Below, piece after piece: positions 1 to 5,760 of a DNA stretch of 8,876 nucleotides; positions within the stretch are counted from its first letter, which is position 1; the number at the start of each line of letters is the position of its first letter. Origin of the DNA: JAVBKB01 sp031554275 (GTDB lineage Bacteria; Bacillota; Bacilli; JARBTR01). Below the pieces are notes generated by a model. It was not told the DNA's origin. It worked only from the letters and a program-made list of their open reading frames with translations, and did no database searches. The position numbers were made by a program, and so were the translations under genes. The stretch covers positions 1-8,876 of the forward strand of contig JAVBKB010000079.1 in the NCBI GenBank assembly GCA_031554275.1, written 5' to 3'.

Positions 1-39
1 TGAATTCATTCATATTGTATATTTTTCTAACAATCGATA

Positions 40-73
40 GGAACTTGCAAAGCAATTGCAGTGTAGCTACTAT
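40..73 (+). promoter_or_regulatory. Candidate promoter ahead of the terY-like gene
   Basis: A sigmaA-like pair is visible: TTGCAA at 45-50 and TACTAT at 68-73, separated by 17 bp, each matching four of six consensus bases. It lies about 60 bp before the first start codon. The same stretch also reads GGAACTT at 40-46 followed 17 nt after GGAAC by TGTA at 62-65, which resembles an ECF-sigma promoter (GAAC...CGTA) but lacks the C of the -10. An inverted repeat TGCAA-N5-TTGCA (46-50/56-60) sits in the spacer and could bind a regulator. All of this is motif matching by eye; the 5' end of the transcript may equally lie outside the window. Confidence 0.35.
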
Positions 74-134
74 GTAAATACCCGCTGATATAGTTCATGA
101 TAAGTAAGGCGATTTTGGTCGAAAAAGAGGTGCA

Positions 135-728
135 GTGTTGGGTTATGTAGATCTTCGATTCCAAGTATATATTCTATTGGATTGCTCAAGCTCTATGGCA
201 GGGGAACCAATTGAGGCAGTGAAACTATGTCTTAAATCGCTCGTTGCAGAGCTTAAAGGTGATCCGCAGGCCTTAGAAACAGTCTGGTTGTCGGTCATCA
301 CATTTGATAGTCTTGCTAGACAAATTATTCCATTGACTGATTTGCGTGTTGTTGAGATGCCAAAAAGATTCTATGCTAACGGTGTTACTTCTTTAGGCGC
401 GGCCCTTCGAATGCTTTCATCAGTAATGAAAACAGAGGTGCAACAAGCGACGATGTCGCAAAAGGGTGACTGGAAGCCTCTTGTTTTCCTATTTACAGAT
501 GGTGAGCCGACAGATGACTGGAAAGAAGTTGCGCAGTCATTGAAAAATGATAATAAGGTTGATGTCATTGCCTGTGCTGCTGGTGCTAGCGCTCATACAT
601 CTCAGCTTCAGATGTTGACTGATAAGGTTTTGATCTTAAATTCAGTTTCAGCGAGAGATTTGATGCAGTACTTTTCTTGGGTATCAGTTTCAATCCAAAG
701 TACAGTAGACAGTTATAAGTCGAGATAG
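135..728 (+). CDS. terY: TerY-like von Willebrand factor A (VWA) domain protein
   Basis: A 197-residue single-domain cytoplasmic VWA protein, close to the usual size of TerY. The metal-ion-dependent adhesion site is complete: D16-x-S18-x-S20 in LLDCSSSM, T85 in GVTSLG, and D122 in FLFTDGEP. VWA domains of this kind bind a divalent metal and act as interaction scaffolds. In Ter systems TerY is encoded with a kinase and usually a PP2C phosphatase, and is thought to link metal sensing to phosphorylation. Here the kinase-like gene follows after about 90 bp, but no phosphatase is next to it. No signal peptide or membrane segment is seen. The start is GTG at 135, but TTG at 138 lies 5 nt from GAGGTG (127-132) and is better spaced, so the protein may be one residue shorter. 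Family assignment is firm; the partner and ligand are inferred. Confidence 0.9.
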   Translation: MLGYVDLRFQVYILLDCSSSMAGEPIEAVKLCLKSLVAELKGDPQALETVWLSVITFDSLARQIIPLTDLRVVEMPKRFYANGVTSLGAALRMLSSVMKTEVQQATMSQKGDWKPLVFLFTDGEPTDDWKEVAQSLKNDNKVDVIACAAGASAHTSQLQMLTDKVLILNSVSARDLMQYFSWVSVSIQSTVDSYKSR

Positions 729-800
729 AATGGATGTTAGGTTTTCTGAACAAATCTTTTGTAATCTAAAAACGGAATTATGCTAAATAGAATTAGGATT

Positions 801-810
801 AAAAGGTGTG
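801..810 (+). promoter_or_regulatory. Ribosome binding site that favours the 819 start of the kinase gene
   Basis: AAAAGGTGTG lies 8-10 nt before ATG 819. The earlier in-frame ATG at 780 is preceded only by an A/T-rich stretch with no purine-rich Shine-Dalgarno sequence, and the 13 residues it would add (basic, MLNRIRIKRC...) do not look like part of the kinase fold. The site therefore decides the start in favour of 819. Confidence 0.55.
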
Positions 811-818
811 AGAGTCAC

Positions 819-2303
819 ATGAAAACAGAAATCGCAGTTCTAGCAAACGGCACAAGAAAACCTTATGTCAAAGTTGATAATCCACCTCATGGCGGTATTA
901 AACACACCTACTTCGCTCCGGATAAATCCTATGTCATTCAGTTTTTTAATGATAAGTATGCGGGTTTGAACCCAGATTTGCGAACCCGGTTGGAGGCGAT
1001 TATTGGGCGCTATAATCCAACTATAACGGAAGAAGATGGTGGAGCAAAAGGCAATAACTTTGCGTCCGCTGGTTATTTTGCTGGTCAGTTTTGCTGGCCT
1101 ATTGCTATTGTCACTCAGCCAGAATTAGGAATTATGTGCCCGACCTATCCTGATCATTTCTTTTTCCAAAGTAATACTTCGACTTCTAGTGAAGTGAATT
1201 TAATTGGTAAGGATAAAAGGAGTAGTTGGTTCACAACACGTAATCGTGAAATTATTCATAAAGCGGAGCTGGGGAATTTTCGCTTGATGTTGCAAATCTC
1301 TATTCTACTTGTTCGGACTGTTCGAAGAATGCACCAGGCAGGATTGGCACATGCAGATTTATCTTGCAATAATGTACTGATTGACCCGGTGCGAGGCGAT
1401 TGTGTTGTAATCGACATTGATTCACTTGTTGTTCCGGGTCTGTTTCCACCTGAGGTATTGGGGACTCCAGGATATATTGCACCAGAGGTCTTAGCGACAG
1501 CAGGGTTCCCATCAGGTGATCCGCGACGGTTAGCACCCAGCGTGTTGACGGATTTGCATTCACTTGCCGTGCTGCTTTATGAGTACCTACTGCTTAGGCA
1601 CCCATTAAAAGGTCCAAAGGTCCATTCAACAGAGTCGCAGGGTTTGGACCAGTTTCTTGCCTTTGGACCACATGCCACCTTTGTTGAGCACCCTGAGGAT
1701 CATTCCAATCGACCTGATCATTTGCGCGCAACTATAGCAGATTTAGGACCATCACTTGAAAAACTATTTGCAAAATCTTTCGTGGATGGCTTGCACGCAC
1801 GTGATGAGCGTCCAACTGCACTGGAATGGGAGCGTGGTTTGGCACAAACTTGGGATTTGCTGTACCCATGTAGCAACCAGAAATGTGAGCAAGGTTGGTT
1901 TGTTCTACATGACTTGCAAAAGCCGATTTGCCCATTTTGTCAAACAAGGATTTCTGAGAAAGAGGTTCTACAGTTCACACTCTATTCTGAAATTCGTGGA
2001 CGTAATGGTCAGTGGAAAGTGTCAAGTCAGTTGATCGTTCCAAATATGGGGACATTATCGAAGTGGCATGTGTATGACAATGTTTTCTTTGATGAGAAGG
2101 CAGACACTAGCGTTGAAGCAACTGTGCTAAATAGCGGCAATCAATGGTTACTTGTTAATGAAAACATAAATGGAATGGTATCACCGTATGGAAAAAAAGT
2201 ACCGATTGGGCAGGCGATTCAGTTGGAGGATGGCATGGTTTTGAGACTGACAAAAGCACCACATGGACGGCTTCTGAAAGTCGCAATTAAACCGATGGTA
2301 TAA
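819..2303 (+). CDS. TerY-P type protein-kinase-like protein with zinc ribbon and FHA-like C-terminus
   Basis: A predicted cytoplasmic Ser/Thr kinase-like protein of 494 residues (507 if ATG 780 is used). Visible kinase motifs, numbered from ATG 819: catalytic loop HADLSCNN at 178-185 (HAD in place of HRD, catalytic D180, metal-binding N185), DID at 199-201 in place of DFG, and the activation-segment end GTPGYIAPE at 215-223. The N-lobe is divergent: GGIKHTYFAPDKSYVIQFF (25-43) has no recognisable VAIK lysine. After the kinase comes a zinc ribbon with C351-x4-C356 and C371-PF-C374. From about 395 to the end there is a beta-rich region (NSGNQWLLVN, then IQLEDGMVLRL) like an FHA phosphothreonine-binding fold. 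The TerY-P triad pairs such kinases with TerY and PP2C; TerY is directly upstream here. Kinase family is well supported; FHA is a weaker call. Activity and substrates are unknown. Confidence 0.85.
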   Translation: MKTEIAVLANGTRKPYVKVDNPPHGGIKHTYFAPDKSYVIQFFNDKYAGLNPDLRTRLEAIIGRYNPTITEEDGGAKGNNFASAGYFAGQFCWPIAIVTQPELGIMCPTYPDHFFFQSNTSTSSEVNLIGKDKRSSWFTTRNREIIHKAELGNFRLMLQISILLVRTVRRMHQAGLAHADLSCNNVLIDPVRGDCVVIDIDSLVVPGLFPPEVLGTPGYIAPEVLATAGFPSGDPRRLAPSVLTDLHSLAVLLYEYLLLRHPLKGPKVHSTESQGLDQFLAFGPHATFVEHPEDHSNRPDHLRATIADLGPSLEKLFAKSFVDGLHARDERPTALEWERGLAQTWDLLYPCSNQKCEQGWFVLHDLQKPICPFCQTRISEKEVLQFTLYSEIRGRNGQWKVSSQLIVPNMGTLSKWHVYDNVFFDEKADTSVEATVLNSGNQWLLVNENINGMVSPYGKKVPIGQAIQLEDGMVLRLTKAPHGRLLKVAIKPMV

Positions 2304-2402
2304 TTCTTTTTCTGAAATGAAATTGTAGAAAAGTTAAATGCGCTAAATTATTGGTCATATGTCTTAATCCTAATTCTCGTAAGAAATATTCGTATGATAA
2401 GT

Positions 2403-2408
2403 GAGGGT
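2403..2408 (+). promoter_or_regulatory. Ribosome binding site of the TerD fusion gene
   Basis: GAGGGT lies 5-7 nt before ATG 2414, a well-spaced Shine-Dalgarno that fixes this start. The 110-bp gap before the gene (2304-2413) is A/T-rich; a TATGAT at 2393-2398 resembles a -10 box but has no convincing -35 partner, so read-through from the kinase gene is as likely as a separate promoter. Confidence 0.6.
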
Positions 2409-2413
2409 AAACC

Positions 2414-3640
2414 ATGAATGTACAGCAACGACTAGATAAGTGTGATTTCTTTGATTTAATAGAGTTGCCAATCGGCGAATTTGAAGGACCGTTTGTCGTG
2501 CGAAAGCCTTGCACGATCGTAGGTTCAACAACAACACTTTGGGCAAAAAAAGGACCAGTTTTAACAATTGAGTCCAATGACGTGAAGTTAATGAATTTGC
2601 AAATTGAGGTGACAGAGTCATCAGATAAGGCTTCCGAATCACTGGCAGTTGCTTCAAAGGGTGAGAATCATAAATTTGAAGAGGTGGAAATTGTCGGCGG
2701 CGTTCAAGGGGTGGCTGATGAGGAAAAGGAGTGGCACTTGCCGAGAGTGATTGCCCTTGGTGAAATTCCAGCGCAAATTGAGGCGACCTACCAACTTGAG
2801 TTGACTGTTTCCAATCTGACGAAACTGTACTCACTTGTAAAGGATATTGAAGTCTTTCCACAAGAGTTACATCCTGGACGAAATATTGTTACAATTAAGA
2901 CAGCGCTACTACGTGAAAATAGTTTCATCTACGGCGACCTGCTGCTTGTTTCAACCTTTCTTAGAAGAATGTATATTTCGGGAAATGTTGTAAATAAAGC
3001 AAACGGCTATCTAGCAAATGAGCGGATTTTCCCGCAGCAGGCGGCAACCGCTACAAATAGTGCGGCAATCGCACAGCCGAATTCTGCGCCACCGATGGTA
3101 CCAAGAGATAATGTTACCCTACTCAAAAAGGGTCAACGACAAAGCATCAATGGAGTTCTCAGTCACCAATTTCAAGTCTATCTGTCGTATGCAAGTTTGC
3201 AGCAACGGTTAGATGTTGATCCTTATGTTTTTTTACTAGATCAACATGGTAAGGCAGAACAGGATGATAAGCTGATTTTCTTTGGGAATACTCAGTCCAA
3301 ATGTGGTGGTGTCCAGTATCGTGAATCTGCCAGAGAGAAATTGGTTGCGATTGATTTGGACAGAATCCCATCAGAAATTCATAAAGTGTCTATTTGTTAT
3401 GCTGTATATGAGGATTCGTCAAACAGCAACTTCTCAATGATTGCCAGTCCTACAGTTAGAATTGTAGCTGACGAGGAGGATCGAGTGTGGTTTGCTCCTG
3501 AAGAATTGAAATTTGAAAAAACAGTGGTGTTTCTCGAATTCTACCGTCACCAGCAGGATTGGAAAGTGAATCCGATTGGTGCAGGTTATCACGAAGGTTT
3601 GAAACGCCTATGTGAGAGCTTTGGACTAGAAGTATTATAG
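2414..3640 (+). CDS. TerD-domain protein with beta-helix-like N-terminal extension
   Basis: A 408-residue protein, about twice the length of a stand-alone TerD (about 190 residues). The TerD domain fills residues 232-408: VFLLDQHGKAEQDDKLIFF (272-290) matches the core with its acidic calcium-site region, VAIDLDRIPSEI follows, and the end FYRHQQDWKVNPIGAGYHEGL (376-396) is the characteristic TerD C-terminus. Residues about 18-100 (GEFEGPFVVRKPCTIVG, then VLTIESNDVKLMNLQIEV) look like rungs of a right-handed beta-helix. Residues about 108-192 are beta-rich and may form a separate sandwich domain. An Ala/Gln/Pro/Asn-rich linker (207-228) joins them to TerD. TerD proteins bind calcium and respond to metal and oxidative stress. 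No signal peptide is seen, so it is likely cytoplasmic. The TerD call is firm; the N-terminal folds are inferred from residue pattern. Confidence 0.88.
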   Translation: MNVQQRLDKCDFFDLIELPIGEFEGPFVVRKPCTIVGSTTTLWAKKGPVLTIESNDVKLMNLQIEVTESSDKASESLAVASKGENHKFEEVEIVGGVQGVADEEKEWHLPRVIALGEIPAQIEATYQLELTVSNLTKLYSLVKDIEVFPQELHPGRNIVTIKTALLRENSFIYGDLLLVSTFLRRMYISGNVVNKANGYLANERIFPQQAATATNSAAIAQPNSAPPMVPRDNVTLLKKGQRQSINGVLSHQFQVYLSYASLQQRLDVDPYVFLLDQHGKAEQDDKLIFFGNTQSKCGGVQYRESAREKLVAIDLDRIPSEIHKVSICYAVYEDSSNSNFSMIASPTVRIVADEEDRVWFAPEELKFEKTVVFLEFYRHQQDWKVNPIGAGYHEGLKRLCESFGLEVL

Positions 3641-3680
3641 CTTGAAAAATCAAGAATGGATAAGTGGCAGATGCTCTTGT

Positions 3681-3688
3681 AAAGGGGA
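3681..3688 (+). promoter_or_regulatory. Ribosome binding site of the PRTase-PELOTA gene
   Basis: AAAGGGGA lies 6 nt before ATG 3695 and supports that start. The short gap before it also holds CTTGA-AAAA-TCAAG just after the TerD stop (3641-3654), a 5-bp hairpin with no T-run, too weak to call a terminator. Confidence 0.6.
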
Positions 3689-3694
3689 ATAAAT

Positions 3695-4780
3695 ATGAAA
3701 CTTGGAAGCTATTCAACAGCAGATATTCAATTTCTTCTGACAAGACTTGATGATTTTGCTGATGAAACAACGACCTCAGAACGAGAGAAAAATATTCAGT
3801 CAGGGCAACATTATTTCGAAATGTTACCTATCGAAGAACCACCTTCTAGTCAATATATGACTCTATTTTACCGATCATTAGAGAAACATAAATATAAACT
3901 GGCAGTAGCGATTGCGGTATGCTGTGAGCGGATGGTCGAAAGAAGAGGTACTGACCTCGTTTTGGCTTCGCTCGTCCGCGGTGGGACACCGCTTGGGATT
4001 CTGATGAAAAGCTATCTTGCATTCCGTTATCAGCTAGACGTCCCACACTATGGGATTTCTATTCTTCGTGGTCGGGGAATTGATGAAGTGGCACTTAGTC
4101 ATATTGTGAAGCAGCATTCCGATACTGCAATCATGTTTGTTGATGGTTGGACAGGAAAGGGTGCTATTAAACTCGAGTTAGACGAAGCGGTTAAACAGTA
4201 TAATCTGGAGCATGGTACAGCTATTCGTTCAGACCTTGCTGTGGTTGCTGATCCTGGTTACTGTACAGACTTATTTGGTACTAGAGAGGATTTTCTCATT
4301 CCGAGCGCCTGCCTAAACGCTACCGTCTCAGGTCTTCTTAGTAGAACATTTTGGAATGATGAAATAATGGAAAAGCACCAATTCCACGGGGTTAAGTTCT
4401 ATGAGAAATTTGCAGCAATTGATGTCTCAAACTTGTTTATAGACACAGTGTCAGCCATGTTCCCGTTGATCGAGAAGCAGGTGGATCAGACGTTGGAAAA
4501 GGGTGAGGACATAGCCGCCTCATGGCAGGGTCTTCAGGAAATCAAACGTATCCAAGCGGAATTCCAACTACCCTCTATCAACTTAGTCAAGCCTGGTGTT
4601 GGGGAAACCACAAGAATACTGCTACGGAGGATTCCGTGGAAAATACTTGTGAAAGATATCCACCATGAGGATTTACAGCATATTTTGCTGTTGGCGAAAG
4701 AAAAAAATGTGCCAGTCGAGACATATCCTTTAATGTCCTATCGATGCTGTGGACTCATTCAATCATTGGTGCAGTCATGA
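3695..4780 (+). CDS. Phosphoribosyltransferase with C-terminal PELOTA RNA-binding domain (StiP family)
   Basis: A 361-residue soluble protein. The PRTase part (about 35-290) shows LVRGGTPLG at 93-101 and the strand-loop IMFVDGWTGKGA at 146-157, which corresponds to the PRPP-binding loop of type I phosphoribosyltransferases. The C-terminal part (about 303-357: ETTRILLRRIPWKILV, then LLLAKEKNVPVETYPLMSYRCCGLI) matches the PELOTA/L7Ae-like RNA-binding domain found on Ter-associated PRTases. Comparative genomics proposes that these enzymes help make a nucleoside-like metabolite. Database entries for this family often carry the name cysteine protease StiP, which the PRTase motifs do not support. 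The gene overlaps the next one by 4 bases (ATGA), so the two products are probably made in step. The usual ATP-grasp, CitE-like and second PRTase partners are not seen here. Family is well supported; reaction and substrate are not known. Confidence 0.88.
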   Translation: MKLGSYSTADIQFLLTRLDDFADETTTSEREKNIQSGQHYFEMLPIEEPPSSQYMTLFYRSLEKHKYKLAVAIAVCCERMVERRGTDLVLASLVRGGTPLGILMKSYLAFRYQLDVPHYGISILRGRGIDEVALSHIVKQHSDTAIMFVDGWTGKGAIKLELDEAVKQYNLEHGTAIRSDLAVVADPGYCTDLFGTREDFLIPSACLNATVSGLLSRTFWNDEIMEKHQFHGVKFYEKFAAIDVSNLFIDTVSAMFPLIEKQVDQTLEKGEDIAASWQGLQEIKRIQAEFQLPSINLVKPGVGETTRILLRRIPWKILVKDIHHEDLQHILLLAKEKNVPVETYPLMSYRCCGLIQSLVQS

Positions 4781-5568
4781 TATTTGCGAGTGATTTGGAC
4801 CGAACATTACTGTATTCAAGACGGTCGATGGGACCGATTTCTCCAGATATCTTGTTACAGTGTGTGGATAGGAAAAATGGTCAGGATGTAGTATTTATGA
4901 CTTCTAAAGCCATTGACTTATTAGAAACTGTGAATCAGCATTGTACCTTTATTCCTGTCACGACAAGAACTGAGCAGGAATTCAAAAGAATTTTCCTATT
5001 TGACAGAATTGAGACAAAATTTGCGATTACCAATAACGGTGGTAAAATATTTGCAGACGGTCATTTAGTAACCGAATGGTCACAAATTCTTACTGATAGG
5101 CTACAACATGACGGGCTTGCAAAGGAAGAGGTTCAGCACCATTTCGCTTCAATTATGCACCCGGATTGGGTGGGGAGATCGTTTGATACAGGTGAGTTTT
5201 TGATGTATCACATTCTTCCGAGCCATCTCCCAGAAGTTGAAGTAGCACTTTTTTCAGATTTCCTGCAGAAGAATGGATGGGTGATGTCCGTTCAAGATAG
5301 AAAGCTATACTTAGTGCCAGCGTGCCTTAGCAAGCAGACAGCATTGTCATATGTTGAGCAATTAATTGATGATGAGGTTATCTGTGCAGCAGGTGATAGC
5401 AACTTGGACTTGCCAATGCTCGAGCATGCGCGACAGGCACTGTTACCAGCACATGCTACTATTAAAGTAGATTTACCACAGATGTTTGTCACGCAGTCAA
5501 AGGGGATACGGGCAGCAGAGGAAATTCTGACACAAGTACTGACAATGGTGAGTGCAACAGTGGTGTAA
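4777..5568 (+). CDS. HAD superfamily hydrolase of the Ter biosynthetic module
   Basis: A 263-residue HAD phosphohydrolase. All four catalytic motifs are present: motif I FASDLDRTLL with nucleophile D6 and acid/base D8; motif II IPVTTRT at 59-65; motif III lysine K186 in LSKQTAL; motif IV GDSNLD at 206-211. A cap between motifs II and III (about 85-180) suggests a C2-type cap, as in Cof-like and sucrose-phosphatase-like enzymes, fitting a small phosphorylated substrate. ATG 4777 is chosen because it overlaps the stop of the PRTase gene as ATGA and begins two residues before the first beta strand. An in-frame ATG at 4744 would add 11 residues lying inside the upstream gene. No strong Shine-Dalgarno precedes it, consistent with translational coupling. 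Likely role: removal of a phosphate from the product of the PRTase pathway (inference). Confidence 0.88.
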   Translation: MIFASDLDRTLLYSRRSMGPISPDILLQCVDRKNGQDVVFMTSKAIDLLETVNQHCTFIPVTTRTEQEFKRIFLFDRIETKFAITNNGGKIFADGHLVTEWSQILTDRLQHDGLAKEEVQHHFASIMHPDWVGRSFDTGEFLMYHILPSHLPEVEVALFSDFLQKNGWVMSVQDRKLYLVPACLSKQTALSYVEQLIDDEVICAAGDSNLDLPMLEHARQALLPAHATIKVDLPQMFVTQSKGIRAAEEILTQVLTMVSATVV

Positions 5569-5667
5569 ACATCTTGCCGCCAATGGGTCGGTTGATGATT
5601 GTTTGCATTCAGTTTACATTCCGGTCAGATGTTATTCGATAGAATTGAATAGAAATACTAACCGGCG
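5569..5667 (+). promoter_or_regulatory. Possible promoter region between the HAD gene and yceG
   Basis: The gap before yceG is 192 bp in all, much longer than the other gaps, so yceG-telA may have its own promoter. TTTACA at 5613-5618 is a fair -35 and TAGAAT at 5640-5645 a fair -10, but they are 21 bp apart, too far for a normal sigmaA site. No hairpin with a T-run is seen after the HAD stop, so read-through from upstream is not excluded. Confidence 0.25.
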
Positions 5668-5758
5668 AAAGAACATATGAGTGAAATTTTAACAAAATGG
5701 CGGTAGGCGAGTCAAAGAACATAAGTGAAAATTTTATCAAAATGATAGTGAGCGAATG
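5668..5758 (+). repeat. Imperfect 46-bp tandem direct repeat upstream of yceG
   Basis: Two adjacent copies start at 5668 and 5714. Both read AAAGAACATA, AGTGAAA, TTTTA, CAAAATG and then a G-rich tail ending in GCGA (GTAGGCGAG / GTGAGCGAA). They differ by a 2-base indel and several substitutions. A further partial match to the tail (CCGGCGA) lies just before copy 1, at 5662-5668. Copy 2 runs into the yceG start and its GTGAG (5748-5752) could act as the ribosome binding site. The repeat could be a duplicated translation-initiation region or paired protein-binding sites. Confidence 0.75.
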
Positions 5759-5760
5759 AG

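Noticed and set aside
780..818. In-frame ATG at 780 as the start of the kinase gene
   Set aside because: No Shine-Dalgarno precedes it, and the 13 added residues look unlike the family; ATG 819 has AAAAGGTGTG upstream.
2370..2861. 163-codon open frame on the - strand
   Set aside because: It is antisense to the well-supported TerD fusion gene, has no recognisable domain and no ribosome binding site.
4744..4776. In-frame ATG at 4744 as the start of the HAD gene
   Set aside because: It would lie within the PRTase-PELOTA gene with no ribosome binding site; ATG 4777 forms the usual ATGA overlap and starts just before motif I.
5668..5758. CRISPR array
   Set aside because: There are only two adjacent imperfect copies with no spacer of constant length, and no cas gene nearby.
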